A program made the translations under genes and the position numbers. 64,000 nt of DNA from an uncultured bacterium (GTDB lineage Bacteria; Cyanobacteriota; Vampirovibrionia; Gastranaerophilales; Gastranaerophilaceae), in contig CACZCH010000005.1 of assembly GCA_902779645.1 (NCBI GenBank), positions 38,125-102,124 on the forward strand. Direction: 5' to 3'. Positions 9,101 to 17,009 of the stretch are shown one piece after another. Below the pieces are notes generated by a model that was not told where the DNA came from, did no database searches, and saw only the letters and a program-made list of their open reading frames with translations. Positions within the stretch are counted from its first letter, which is position 1; each line of letters begins with the position of its first letter.

Positions 9101-9933
9101 TCACCTTTATGTTCTCTTATTCGAAGTTTCATATCCAAATCAGCTTTAAGATTATAATTTCTGTACAAATCAACAGGGTTAACAAAAGGAATATCTATTC
9201 TTTCTGCCGGGTCATCTTCAGAATCCAACTTTGATTCTGTTTTAGGAATAAATGTATCAAAATCAATATTCAAAGTCAGATTCTTGTTATCATTTGAAAA
9301 TAATTCAGCATAAGTTTTTAGTTTGGCAGTTTTACCGTTAAAATATCCTGCTTTGAGTTCTTCACCGTGCAAATCAAGATAATTTCCTGATTTCGTATCG
9401 TTTACAAGAACTTTATAATTTTTAAGTTTTGCACAAGGAACTTTTATTCTTATCCAATTCGGGTCAAACCAAGTTTGAGTAACAACTTTTTCTTCACCTA
9501 AAGTTTTTTCTTTATTTGAATTAAGTATATCTTCCACAAGTTTAACAACTTTATAATCAATATTATCTTTATCTATTTCTAAATTTACAAAAGGATTTTC
9601 AACCTCAAAACAAGAAACCTTAACGGTTAGCAGTAATAAACTCGGAATAGAGATTCTCGTTTTTACACCGTCAGCAGCTAGCAAAATTGAACCGTCAGGA
9701 AGTTTAACACTAATGTTATCAATCTTGACTCCTGCTCCGAGAAGAGGTGTAGTAATAACTTTTGCGTCATCAAAATTGACATCAACTTGTGCTTGTTCTT
9801 TTGCCAAGTCTTTAATCAACGGCTTATATTGGTTTAAGTCAATGACATTCGGCAGAACAAACAAAAAGCACAAATACAGCGCAAATATTACACCCAAAAT
9901 TACAAAACCAAGTATCTGCAAAACTTTCTTCAT
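6175..9933 (-). CDS. AsmA-like envelope protein
   Basis: The protein has 1,252 residues from ATG at 9933 (ribosome binding site AAGGGGATATTT). The longer frame to 10008 is rejected because it runs through a terminator. One N-terminal anchor (VLQILGFVILGVIFALYLCFLFVLP) is followed by the AsmA start (VIDLNQYKPLIKDLAKEQ, then VKIDNISVKLPDGS) and about 1,000 residues of repeated beta-strand segments. The C-terminal AsmA_2/DUF3971-like part (GMKDMLSGTAKFDAKLSIDGN, ITSLGNVLTLHIFGDFD) precedes a charged lysine-rich tail. Family members bridge the two membranes and are thought to move lipids to the outer membrane, so this supports a diderm cell. Substrate unknown. Confidence 0.85.
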   Translation of the reverse strand: MKKVLQILGFVILGVIFALYLCFLFVLPNVIDLNQYKPLIKDLAKEQAQVDVNFDDAKVITTPLLGAGVKIDNISVKLPDGSILLAADGVKTRISIPSLLLLTVKVSCFEVENPFVNLEIDKDNIDYKVVKLVEDILNSNKEKTLGEEKVVTQTWFDPNWIRIKVPCAKLKNYKVLVNDTKSGNYLDLHGEELKAGYFNGKTAKLKTYAELFSNDNKNLTLNIDFDTFIPKTESKLDSEDDPAERIDIPFVNPVDLYRNYNLKADLDMKLRIREHKGDITSFGHLNIDGVTLNVSHLQLPESYVHIKTFEHTVDLDTNIYPASEKNIQLFGKLNYSKRPWLNMNIKTAKIQFNDMLILGKAFLDSLRIPNEFGQFKAEGSAVADCYIKTNFKKLKSNGFIKIQNGGLAVRNLGQVISGANINALLDNNVLVFEKSSLFVNHSKVTFDGSINEKSVANIVIKTESLPLPSLFKAFAPRNLRQAYNFRSGDITLDAVIKGKLKEAVTNATFDLKSLDLADVKNTFNLKNEDLSGEVSFEAKHQALSGHIDNKNLVFILPQTSSSIRIPALAVGVGGKNLLIPENKILFNDKSEIKFSGTILDYEKLKSIELNSSGNISTDDLIKLIGREYKPFIHSQGSVPVKLTIYGNKKKQTVLAQALADKDNFITPVDLTELGGKQTALQAVVDLKPGRIKIKKTGLYIRTVTVDEKGNEIVNLDDVLDIDGTIVGDRINLLKINLPKIVSGRIYAFPKSSFVRDKGRIFVYGSTSNPIIRGGVSIRDIKIPELLTSVDNIQLDFKGHTLGFDIRNILLNGSDISANGDIDMNPNQILNLSGVNVNSNNIVLEKMLKVVDLAMKYIPAQSAGQSKSTAQQTDIPLAIQSGTINMRRIQTGNIVVANTTARMALRKNILGLRWLRTNIFNGRVNGDIFVDLVKMLVNVDLKGEGINVAKAMLDGAGMKDMLSGTAKFDAKLSIDGNAKTPEEQMKGINGDINFVVTNGQFGPFGKIENLIIAENIRESQFFQTALGGIINSLTSIDTTHFSELIGHLNMDGGVCHIDPITSLGNVLTLHIFGDFDIVRNYADMKVRAKMSSIISKVLGPLNAINPINLMNSAASMNVVTAKAFSLFCEVVPEDELATLPAFENSYVDSGAAKFQLKVRGDAAKPLTLVKSFKWLSSKTEYDEALEFVNSLPEEIEGSTAATIEEAIAEAKALEAEKKTLKYKVRHIFDKKDKKVKDEAKTEITSDAKEVSEE

Positions 9934-9983
9934 ATAAATATCCCCTTGTTTTCTAAATAATATATTATTTATACTATCACAAA

Positions 9984-10011
9984 AAAATGGCGGTTTTATA
10001 ACCGCCATTTT
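9984..10011 (-). terminator. Terminator of the 10018-10653 gene
   Basis: A 12-bp stem, AAAATGGCGGTT / AACCGCCATTTT, with a 4-nt loop, is followed on the minus strand by a T run. It isolates the AsmA-like gene from the gene upstream. Confidence 0.85.
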
Positions 10012-10017
10012 ATATTT

Positions 10018-10653
10018 TTATCCTAATATTTTTTTCCACCAACTCTTTTTGGGAATTTCTTTTTCCGGTTTGCTTTCGGGCTCTATTGGCGCTTCATATT
10101 TATATTTTTCAAGAATTTCATCAACCTGCTGACTTATTCTACACAAAGCTTCATTTTTTTGAATTTCTTTTATCCTGATTGAAGATTCTTCTTTCGCCTT
10201 TGCTACCATATGTTTAATATCTAATTCCTCCAGCATTCTGCTGTATTCACAAGCTTGATCATATATATAAAGCTTTTTGAAATCTGCATATTTCATTTTT
10301 GCCGCTTCTCCGTATAGTTTACGAAATACTCTCGGCTCATCAGGATAAAATCCGCCGGCAGTATCTCCTGCTAAACCTGCCGGTATTTGGTACCACTTGC
10401 CGAGACAGTTCTCCTCACTCCTTAGAAGGTCAAAATAATCCGTTGTTATAAATTTATCATGACTGAATATTTTCGGTTTATGTATACTTTCATCAAAAAC
10501 AACATCATATAGTTTTACATCTGATATCTTCTGACCGCATTTATCCAAAACTCTTAGAAATTCTTTCCCTTGATTTATAATCTGAGGACGTAATTTCGGG
10601 TTTATTTTTAAAGCCTTAAAATTTGAATTACCATCAATTTTATTTGTTCGCAT
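10018..10653 (-). CDS. Unknown protein with N-terminal NFKA motif
   Basis: I do not recognise this 211-residue protein. It begins with a short leader and the lineage motif NSNFKALKI (residues 9-17). A globular part follows, with the tryptophan/glycine-rich segment CLGKWYQIPAGLAGDTAGGFYPDEP. A helical region (about 120-185) and a proline/lysine tail ending KKSWWKKILG complete it. It has no signal peptide and a solid terminator behind it. The N-terminal motif places it with the seven other tagged proteins in this window. Confidence 0.75.
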   Translation of the reverse strand: MRTNKIDGNSNFKALKINPKLRPQIINQGKEFLRVLDKCGQKISDVKLYDVVFDESIHKPKIFSHDKFITTDYFDLLRSEENCLGKWYQIPAGLAGDTAGGFYPDEPRVFRKLYGEAAKMKYADFKKLYIYDQACEYSRMLEELDIKHMVAKAKEESSIRIKEIQKNEALCRISQQVDEILEKYKYEAPIEPESKPEKEIPKKSWWKKILG

Positions 10654-10838
10654 AACTTCTCCTTTTACTATTATGAAACCGCTAAAAAAATTTTTTTGCC
10701 AGTAAATTAGAAATTTGTTACATTTATCTCATTTATGTAAAGATTTTTTAAAGAGTTGACATGTTTGGAGTAAAATAAATAAAGTGCAGATTAATAGTAG
10801 TTTTTACACTAGTTAAACAAGGAAAAGAGAAAGAGATT

Positions 10839-12341
10839 ATGGCAAAAATTTTAATGATGTTGTTTACAATGTTGATGACTTTGCAAACTGCAAGTGCAAT
10901 GAATGTTGACGAATTTATGGATAAACATATTGCGCCGGTGTCAGACTTTGTAGCGGACATTATCTTTTTCCCTATAACAATTTGCGGAAGTAAAGTCCCG
11001 CTAATCATATTTTGGATTTTAGCGGCTGGTATATTCTTTACTATATACTTTAGAGGGATGGCTATTTGGGGCTTTAAACACGCTATTGAAGTAGTTGCTA
11101 AACCGTCTAATACAGGCGACGGAAGCGGTGAAGTTTCATCATTCCAAGCTCTTGCAACAGCTCTTTCCGGTACAATCGGCATAGGAAGTATAGCAGGTGT
11201 TGCAATATCCATATCAATCGGAGGTCCGGGAGCTGCTTTTTGGATTTTCTTCGGGGCACTTTTAGGTATGTCAATTAAGTTTGTTGAAGCAACTCTTGCT
11301 GTTAAATATAGAAGATTTAACCTTGATGGTTCTGTATCAGGCGGTCCTATGCACTACATAGCTCACGGTCTGACAAGAAGAAAAATGCGCTGGTTAGGTC
11401 AGCCTTTATCAGTATTATTCGCGATACTTTGTATCGGCGGAGGCTTAACAGGCGGAAACATGATTCAGATTAACCAAACCGCTCACCAAATTGTTTTCAT
11501 CACCGGTGGTGTAAACAGTATTTTCCACGGATATACTTGGATAATTGGCCTTGTTGCAGCTATTCTAATCGGTATGGTTGTCGTAGGCGGTATCAAGAGT
11601 ATAGCTAAAGTTACAACAATATTAACTCCTACAATGTGTGTTTTGTATATCATCTCAGGGTTAATTGTTATATTTGCAAACATAAAAGGTATGCCGCATG
11701 CAATAGCTCTTATATGCAAAGAGGCTTTCCACCCGACAGCAGTTGCCGGCGGTGTTTTTGGAACAATTATAATTGGTTTAAGACGTTCCGTTCAATCTAA
11801 TGAAGCAGGAACAGGTGCAGCAGCTATTGTCTATGCAACAGCTCAAACAAAAGAACACGTTTCACAAGGTTTTGTTGCATTGCTCGAAACATTCCTAACA
11901 GGTGTTCTCTGCTTATTTACATCTTTAACCATCGTATTATCCGGAGTTCTTGATATGAATTCAGTCGGTGAAATATCAGGCATTGAACTTGCTTCAAATG
12001 CTTTTCAATCCGTTATACCATTCTTCCCTGTAATACTTTCACTTATTGCTGTACTGTTTGCAATGTCAACTCTAATATCTTGGGCATATTACGGACAAAA
12101 AGCTTGGACATTCCTTTTAGGCGAAGGTAAAAAACGAGTACTCACTTTTAATTTAATATACTGTATATTCATAGTAATCGGTTCTGTTATGAACGTAAAA
12201 TCAGTTATTGATATTACTGATGCTATGATGATTGCCCTATGCATACCAAACGTAATTGTCTTATACATCCTAGCTCCTGAAATCAAACGAGACTTAAAAG
12301 CATACTTAGAAAAACACAATATGAACTTCATGAAATTCTAG
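10839..12341 (+). CDS. Sodium:alanine/glycine symporter (AgcS family)
   Basis: This is a 500-residue polytopic inner-membrane amino acid carrier driven by sodium. Family signatures include FQALATALSGTIGIGSIAGVA near residue 105, GGPGAAFWIFFGALLGMSIKFVEATLAVKYR, SGGPMHYI, a glycine-rich GGGLTGGNMIQINQ and SNEAGTGAAAIVYATAQT. The first 20 residues look like a cleavable leader (MLFTMLMTLQTASA), unusual but seen in some members. A promoter with TTGACA lies at 10756. It stands alone on the plus strand, followed 9 nt later by a small tagged gene that may share the message. Substrate is inferred. Confidence 0.92.
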   Translation: MAKILMMLFTMLMTLQTASAMNVDEFMDKHIAPVSDFVADIIFFPITICGSKVPLIIFWILAAGIFFTIYFRGMAIWGFKHAIEVVAKPSNTGDGSGEVSSFQALATALSGTIGIGSIAGVAISISIGGPGAAFWIFFGALLGMSIKFVEATLAVKYRRFNLDGSVSGGPMHYIAHGLTRRKMRWLGQPLSVLFAILCIGGGLTGGNMIQINQTAHQIVFITGGVNSIFHGYTWIIGLVAAILIGMVVVGGIKSIAKVTTILTPTMCVLYIISGLIVIFANIKGMPHAIALICKEAFHPTAVAGGVFGTIIIGLRRSVQSNEAGTGAAAIVYATAQTKEHVSQGFVALLETFLTGVLCLFTSLTIVLSGVLDMNSVGEISGIELASNAFQSVIPFFPVILSLIAVLFAMSTLISWAYYGQKAWTFLLGEGKKRVLTFNLIYCIFIVIGSVMNVKSVIDITDAMMIALCIPNVIVLYILAPEIKRDLKAYLEKHNMNFMKF

Positions 12342-12350
12342 GAGCATAAT

Positions 12351-12674
12351 ATGAGAATATCAGTAAACAACTCAAATTTCAGTGCAAAATTTTATCCGTA
12401 TCCAAACACAATTACAAACCCTAAAATATTCGAAATGTTTGAAGAAAGAACAAAATGTTATCCCGACTTCATTTTAAAACAGGATGATATTTCGTATTTT
12501 AAAAATGATTACTTTATGCTGGTAAAAAAGAATAAGCAAAATTTAGTATCACATGGATATTTTTCATTTACTCATAACAGACCTAAAAATATAGAAAATA
12601 TAATTGACAGGCTTGAACAAATTTTTGACACCCTCAGGCATAAACGTATTCCGGAAATGCATGTAGATTATTAA
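12351..12674 (+). CDS. Small unknown protein with NFSAKF motif
   Basis: This protein has 107 residues. Residues 8-14 read SNFSAKF, the lineage tag, followed by a compact globular region with KCYPDFILKQDD and ending in a helix (IENIIDRLEQIFDTLRHK). No known domain is recognised. It follows the symporter by 9 nt with GGAG in the gap, so it is probably co-transcribed. It converges on the next gene with no obvious terminator between. Confidence 0.7.
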   Translation: MRISVNNSNFSAKFYPYPNTITNPKIFEMFEERTKCYPDFILKQDDISYFKNDYFMLVKKNKQNLVSHGYFSFTHNRPKNIENIIDRLEQIFDTLRHKRIPEMHVDY

Positions 12675-12680
12675 AAATTA

Positions 12681-13019
12681 TTACTTTTTAGCGATATTTT
12701 TTTTATCATCACTAAAATAATTTATAACCTTTTTTAAAACAGAACTGCTTTTTAGTTGAATATAATTACCTGCCTCCATAAAAACATCTCTTAGGTTTCT
12801 ATTACCGTATTTCAAAAAGTTTAATGCGTCATTTTTTGCAAACGGAAGCTCATTTTTATTTTCTAGCCAGCCGACTTCTTTAACAGGAATTGCAAGTATG
12901 GCTCTTGCCTCTTCTTCAGAACTTATTTGTTTATCTTTTCCTTTAATAAGTGTTATCCGAGTATGAACACTCAAATTCGTATTTTGAACTATTGTCATTA
13001 ATGATTGTGATCCTGCCAT
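12681..13019 (-). CDS. Unknown protein under the conserved promoter element
   Basis: This encodes 112 residues of no recognised family. The N-terminus is MAGSQSLMTIVQNTNLSVHTR, followed by a mixed region (EEEARAILAIPVKEVGWLEN) and a basic, lysine-rich C-terminus. There is no signal peptide or membrane segment. It is expressed from one of the three perfect copies of the GGCAATTTCT promoter and has a GAGGA ribosome binding site. Confidence 0.7.
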   Translation of the reverse strand: MAGSQSLMTIVQNTNLSVHTRITLIKGKDKQISSEEEARAILAIPVKEVGWLENKNELPFAKNDALNFLKYGNRNLRDVFMEAGNYIQLKSSSVLKKVINYFSDDKKNIAKK

Positions 13020-13033
13020 AATTATATCCTCTT

Positions 13034-13096
13034 TTCTCTACATATATAAAGTATTTTTCTCACTAGAAATTGCCTAATTTTTAATTTTTTGTTACA
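13034..13096 (-). promoter_or_regulatory. Conserved promoter element, perfect copy
   Basis: On the minus strand GTTACA is at 13096-13091, GGCAATTTCT at 13074-13065, then exactly 12 nt, then ACTTTATATATGTAG at 13052-13038. Spacing is the same as in the copies at 53277 and 63913. Confidence 0.75.
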
Positions 13097-13104
13097 CTCG
13101 ACTC

Positions 13105-13773
13105 ATGGCAATATATTTAGATGCAGGAACAACATATTCTAAAATAATTACAAAAGACCAAATTTTTGACAAAAAATTTTGTATAAAGAATTTTAACGGA
13201 AATAATTATTACATACTGCCGTCAAAAATCATTAAAGAACAAAACATCTCTCCGACACATTCTTGCGGTCATATGGCAGACTCAAGCGAAAATGAAATAA
13301 TAGCACTAGCAAAAGGGGCAAAAAAATCAGGAATAACTCCTGATGCAACAATTTTGGATCTGGGAAGCCGTGATGCAAAATGGATAAATTTTAAAAACGG
13401 AAAATTTCACGATATGGATTGGAATACTTCCTGCGCAAGTTCCACAGGAGCAACTGTTGAAATGCTATTAAAATTTTATGATGTTAATCCAAACGATTTA
13501 AAATTTACTCCCGAAAAATTTGCAGTAACTTGCGGTATTTTCGGCATTGAAAAAATCATGGATTCAATCTCAAATGGTGAAAAACCTGCTGATGCTATAT
13601 CCAAATTCATTCACGGTATAGCTTTTAACGCTTGGAATTTCTCAAAACGCCCCGAAAAAATATACCTCTCCGGCGGCTTTTGCGAAAATAAATGTTTTGT
13701 AGATTCTTTGTATAATTATACCGAAGTTATCCCTCTCGGCAGATTTGTTTTGTGCGAAGGATTGATAGAATAA
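13105..13773 (+). CDS. BadF/HgdC-type activator ATPase-like protein
   Basis: This 222-residue ASKHA-fold protein resembles activators of 2-hydroxyacyl-CoA dehydratases. It starts with YLDAGTTYSKI (phosphate 1 loop), then ATILDLGSRDAKWI, SCASSTGATVEM and a C-terminal YLSGGFCENK. The two cysteines that ligate the dimer-bridging 4Fe-4S cluster in HgdC have counterparts in NTSCASSTG and AVTCGIFG. It is about 40 residues shorter than HgdC and no dehydratase subunits lie nearby, so the partner is unknown. No ribosome binding site is seen before the ATG. Confidence 0.7.
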   Translation: MAIYLDAGTTYSKIITKDQIFDKKFCIKNFNGNNYYILPSKIIKEQNISPTHSCGHMADSSENEIIALAKGAKKSGITPDATILDLGSRDAKWINFKNGKFHDMDWNTSCASSTGATVEMLLKFYDVNPNDLKFTPEKFAVTCGIFGIEKIMDSISNGEKPADAISKFIHGIAFNAWNFSKRPEKIYLSGGFCENKCFVDSLYNYTEVIPLGRFVLCEGLIE

Positions 13774-13775
13774 AA

Positions 13776-13850
13776 TGTAACAATTTCTTTACACAATAGC
13801 AAATTATTTTTTTAGGGGTTATATTACACTATGAGGGTAAATTTTTAGAA
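13776..13850 (+). promoter_or_regulatory. Promoter region with TGTAACAA and TTTACA boxes
   Basis: TGTAACAATTTCTTTACA lies at 13776-13793, then AGCAAATTAT and a TATATT-containing stretch. It resembles the shared promoter family but its core is not conserved. Confidence 0.4.
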
Positions 13851-13882
13851 GGTATAGTGTACCCTTAGCATGAGGTCAAATA

Positions 13883-14248
13883 GTGGTAGATAACAGATCG
13901 GCAGGTTTTTATGGAATCGGCGGCGCTTTTAATTTCAAAAGTGGTGACCCCTCCGGTACTGCTGCAAAAATGAGCCAAGATAAATACGGCTCGGAAGCAA
14001 TGTATCTTCCGCCTGCTGAAAGTGAAGAATTTGATGAAAATATGTACAGCCAGCCTTATGTAGACAGGAGTGCACTGCTCAGAGCGACTCTGAATTCTCT
14101 TGCAATGTCCAACGTAGCCAGCGTTCTAAATGCTAATAAGCATAAAAAAACTCTTAAAGAAATTTTGGACGAAGAAGAGAATGATGAACAAGAGAATAAT
14201 TCTAAATCAAAAAAAGAAAAACAAAAAAACAAAGACGAAAATAAATAG
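13883..14248 (+). CDS. Unknown acidic/lysine-tailed protein with NFKSG motif
   Basis: This 121-residue protein starts at GTG (13883), with GAGGT about 9 nt upstream; the nearby ATG at 13870 stops after seven codons. Residues 15-21 read AFNFKSG, the lineage motif. The middle is polar, with one helix (SALLRATLNSLAMSNVASVL). The last 40 residues are an alternating acidic and lysine-rich tail that is probably disordered. No domain is recognised. Confidence 0.65.
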   Translation: MVDNRSAGFYGIGGAFNFKSGDPSGTAAKMSQDKYGSEAMYLPPAESEEFDENMYSQPYVDRSALLRATLNSLAMSNVASVLNANKHKKTLKEILDEEENDEQENNSKSKKEKQKNKDENK

Positions 14249-14309
14249 CCCTATTTAACTATTTTATACAATATTTTTGGTATATAATAGTAGTGTGAGG
14301 AGTATAATT

Positions 14310-14978
14310 ATGGCTGAAAAAGCTAATAAAATAAATAATAATCATTCTTATAGAGATGCTAAATTTTATAACATTTGGAGAAGAATTTTTCTCTTCTTAG
14401 TTACTCATGTATTTTATATGATACGTTTTAAACTTGTATACAGATTGGAAGTTCAAGGTAAAGAAAATATTCCAAAAGATAATAACTTCTTGATAGCGGC
14501 GAACCACCTTTCAACGCTTGACCCGCCTCTTATCTGCGCGGTAATGAACAGAGGTGTTGCTTGTATGGCTAAAAAAGAACTGTTCAAAAATCCGTTTATG
14601 ATATGGTGGCTTAATTGGCTCGGTGCTTTTGCAGTAGACAGAGAACACGTAAGCGTATCAACACTAAAGACCGTAAAAGCAATTAAAAATACTACATGGG
14701 TGCTTGGTATTTTCCCCCAAGGGACAAGACAGTTAGACGGAGAGATAAAAAACATTACAAAAGGGTTTGCAAACATTGCAAAAATTAATAAATGCGGGAT
14801 TTTGCCTGTTGGTATAACAGGTACTGAAGTTGCCAGAAGAATTCCGTTTTCAGGGAAAATTGTTGTTAAAATTGGTGAGATAATACCGTATTCTGAAAAT
14901 ATAGATGAGATGATGCAAAAATGGGGAGAATCAATTCAGAATCTAACAGGATTTAAATATATACCAAATGCACAATAA
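14310..14978 (+). CDS. plsC: 1-acyl-sn-glycerol-3-phosphate acyltransferase
   Basis: PlsC-type enzymes add the second fatty acid to lysophosphatidic acid. Motif I, AANHLSTLDPP (NHxxxxD), motif II, GAFAVDR, and motif III, GIFPQGTR, are intact. A hydrophobic helix near residues 20-40 would anchor it to the inner membrane. The start at 14310 is chosen because GAGGAG precedes it and the earlier in-frame start at 14277 lies within the TATAAT promoter (14281-14286). A second acyltransferase follows 14 nt later. Confidence 0.9.
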   Translation: MAEKANKINNNHSYRDAKFYNIWRRIFLFLVTHVFYMIRFKLVYRLEVQGKENIPKDNNFLIAANHLSTLDPPLICAVMNRGVACMAKKELFKNPFMIWWLNWLGAFAVDREHVSVSTLKTVKAIKNTTWVLGIFPQGTRQLDGEIKNITKGFANIAKINKCGILPVGITGTEVARRIPFSGKIVVKIGEIIPYSENIDEMMQKWGESIQNLTGFKYIPNAQ

Positions 14979-14992
14979 ATAGGGAAATGTGA

Positions 14993-15667
14993 ATGGGAAA
15001 AGAAGAAAAAAATTACAACCGAAGAACAGAGAAAGACTACGGATTCTGGCGAATTCTATTTTATAAGTCTTTTGTTACATTTGTTGTTTGGACAGTTACA
15101 AAATTTATGTACAATTTAAAAATTGTCGGACGTGAAAATGTACCTAAAACATCACGTGTAATTTATGCAGGAAATCACGTTTCATATATAGATCCACCGA
15201 TTGTCTCACTTGCAGTTGGAAAATGCGTTGCATATATGGCTAAAAAAGAACTTTTTGAAAAGGAAACAAACAAAGTTTTACGTTTTTTAGTACATATACT
15301 GGGTGCTTTTGCTGTCAATAGAGAAAAACCGGAGCTTGCAACATTCAAAACAATAAAATCTATTTTTAATACTAATTGGTCACTCGGTATATTTCCTCAA
15401 GGCAAAATTGTTCACGAACACGAAATATCCAATATTCACAAAGGTTTCATAATGTTTGCAAAAAAATTTGAAGCAGATATTGTTCCTGTGGGTATAAAAG
15501 GTTTCGACGGATATGCAAAAAAACTTTTTGAAAAACATATTACTGCAACAATCGGAAAACCTATATCATACAAACTGCCTGAAGATGAAATTGTAAAAGA
15601 ATGGGCAAGACAAATATGCGAATATACCGGTTTCGAAAATAAAATTGAAAAAGAAGTTTGTGTTTAA
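14993..15667 (+). CDS. Second PlsC-like acyltransferase
   Basis: This 224-residue paralogue of the preceding gene has AGNHVSYIDPP, GAFAVNREKPE and GIFPQGKI, so motif I is intact. Motif III has lysine in place of the usual threonine-arginine (GIFPQGKI versus GIFPQGTR). That change in the acceptor-binding motif suggests a different lysophospholipid or acyl donor preference. The N-terminal anchor helix is conserved. The pair arose by tandem duplication and shares a transcript. Confidence 0.85.
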   Translation: MGKEEKNYNRRTEKDYGFWRILFYKSFVTFVVWTVTKFMYNLKIVGRENVPKTSRVIYAGNHVSYIDPPIVSLAVGKCVAYMAKKELFEKETNKVLRFLVHILGAFAVNREKPELATFKTIKSIFNTNWSLGIFPQGKIVHEHEISNIHKGFIMFAKKFEADIVPVGIKGFDGYAKKLFEKHITATIGKPISYKLPEDEIVKEWARQICEYTGFENKIEKEVCV

Positions 15668-15675
15668 TTAAAAAA

Positions 15676-15735
15676 TGTAACAATATTAAATATAAATAGC
15701 AAAAAAAAATCTTTCTAGTTTTATATATGTGTGGC
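15676..15735 (+). promoter_or_regulatory. Promoter upstream of the RelA/SpoT-like gene
   Basis: TGTAACAA at 15676-15683 and GTTTTATATATGTG at 15718-15731 resemble the shared promoter family, but the GGCAATTTCT box is not present. Transcription from here would start after the GTG at 15729 and supports ATG 15756 as the start. Confidence 0.4.
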
Positions 15736-15755
15736 AGTTATTTGAAAGAAAAAAA

Positions 15756-17003
15756 ATGAATATTCAGAAAATTTTAAGTGTAAAATTTAACAATGCATTA
15801 TTTTGCAATAAGGCGGATAATAAAACTCAGCCTAAGTTCGGATTGATGATGAGCCAGCCTTTAAACTGTGATATGGTTTCATTTCAAGGCAGAGCCGTAA
15901 AAGTCATAGCAAAAGATGTTCAAGCTGCGATTGCAAGAAGAGAAGCTCGCGCTATTCGCGATGCAAAACAAATTACAGAAGCAAAACACGCACCTGAAAA
16001 AACAGCACCAACTAAAAAAAATCTTTCCGGCGAGGAAAGAAAAAGAGGTGTTTCTATATCAACCGCTAAAAGAATTCGAAATATGATTCTTGCTTCGCAA
16101 GAACAAGTTCAAGATTTTATGGGCAGAATTTTTGGCGATCTTAAAGTAACTGAGATTTCACTTAAAAATTTAATTATTGATTTTTCTGACAGAGCAAAAT
16201 CCGAAGTTTCAATTATGGAAAAAAGTGCAACAAGAGATTTGGGTTCAATAGAAGAAGTTTTTCACGGCAGAACAGATATAGACGGAACCAAAATTGAAGG
16301 CATTACTGATTTGAATGCAAGTAAAATTGTTATGAACTATAAAACAGGAAAAACGGAAACAGAAAACGTACTAAGCAGATTAATACCATTAATTAAAACA
16401 GGACAAATAACACTACACGAAATCGAACTCCAGCGCCCGAGTGCAATAAAAACTTTAGGTAAAAAAGAACAAGAAGAGTTTGATTATGTATCAAAAGCTT
16501 TCTTAGATAAATTAGAGGATGCTCAAGAAGAAGTTTTAAACGGTCTTGAGATAAACCCTGATAAAATTAAACTTATAAACAGACCTTTACCTAAGTATAC
16601 CAAGTTCAATTATTGTGCTCTTCACTTAATTTTACAGCTTAATGAAAAGGGTTCAAAACCTTTTGAAATGCAAATTATGGGTGCAAGAGAAGCTCAAGGC
16701 AAAATATTTGATGACAAACGCTTCAAATTTTTCGACGGAAAAGAATTAGACAAAAAATATGCACCATTAGTTGAATCTTGGAAACGTCTTTTATCAGATG
16801 AAAATGAAACCGCAAAAGAAGAGTTCTTCAGATATTGCAAAGACGCAAACTTACAGCTTAGAAAAGATGAAATACAAGAAAATATAACTCAAAGATTCTT
16901 AAAACGTCCAAACGGACTTTTCAAAACGATAAGAGAATATAAGCTTACGCCTGAATATGATTTAAATGAACAGTATAAATTAATGCTTAGCTGCGAAGCT
17001 TAA
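15756..17003 (+). CDS. Divergent RelA/SpoT-like domain protein with N-terminal FQG motif
   Basis: This has 415 residues from ATG 15756. Residues 41-46 carry VSFQGR, the lineage motif. The middle (about 130-330) shows a RelA/SpoT synthetase-like pattern: DRAKSEVSIMEKS, then ITDLNASKIVMNYK in the place of the DLIGIRI strand, KYTKFNYCALHLILQL in the place of GYxSLH, and FEMQIMGAREAQ in the place of EIQIRT. Several consensus catalytic positions differ, so pppGpp synthesis is uncertain. It could be a diverged alarmone synthetase, a nucleotidyltransferase toxin or a non-catalytic relative. It converges on nuoN. Confidence 0.5.
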   Translation: MNIQKILSVKFNNALFCNKADNKTQPKFGLMMSQPLNCDMVSFQGRAVKVIAKDVQAAIARREARAIRDAKQITEAKHAPEKTAPTKKNLSGEERKRGVSISTAKRIRNMILASQEQVQDFMGRIFGDLKVTEISLKNLIIDFSDRAKSEVSIMEKSATRDLGSIEEVFHGRTDIDGTKIEGITDLNASKIVMNYKTGKTETENVLSRLIPLIKTGQITLHEIELQRPSAIKTLGKKEQEEFDYVSKAFLDKLEDAQEEVLNGLEINPDKIKLINRPLPKYTKFNYCALHLILQLNEKGSKPFEMQIMGAREAQGKIFDDKRFKFFDGKELDKKYAPLVESWKRLLSDENETAKEEFFRYCKDANLQLRKDEIQENITQRFLKRPNGLFKTIREYKLTPEYDLNEQYKLMLSCEA

Positions 17004-17009
17004 AGCTAA

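Noticed and set aside
9934..10008. Upstream extension of the AsmA-like ORF to 10008
   Set aside because: It runs through a terminator hairpin and has no ribosome binding site; ATG 9933 has one and starts the signal anchor.
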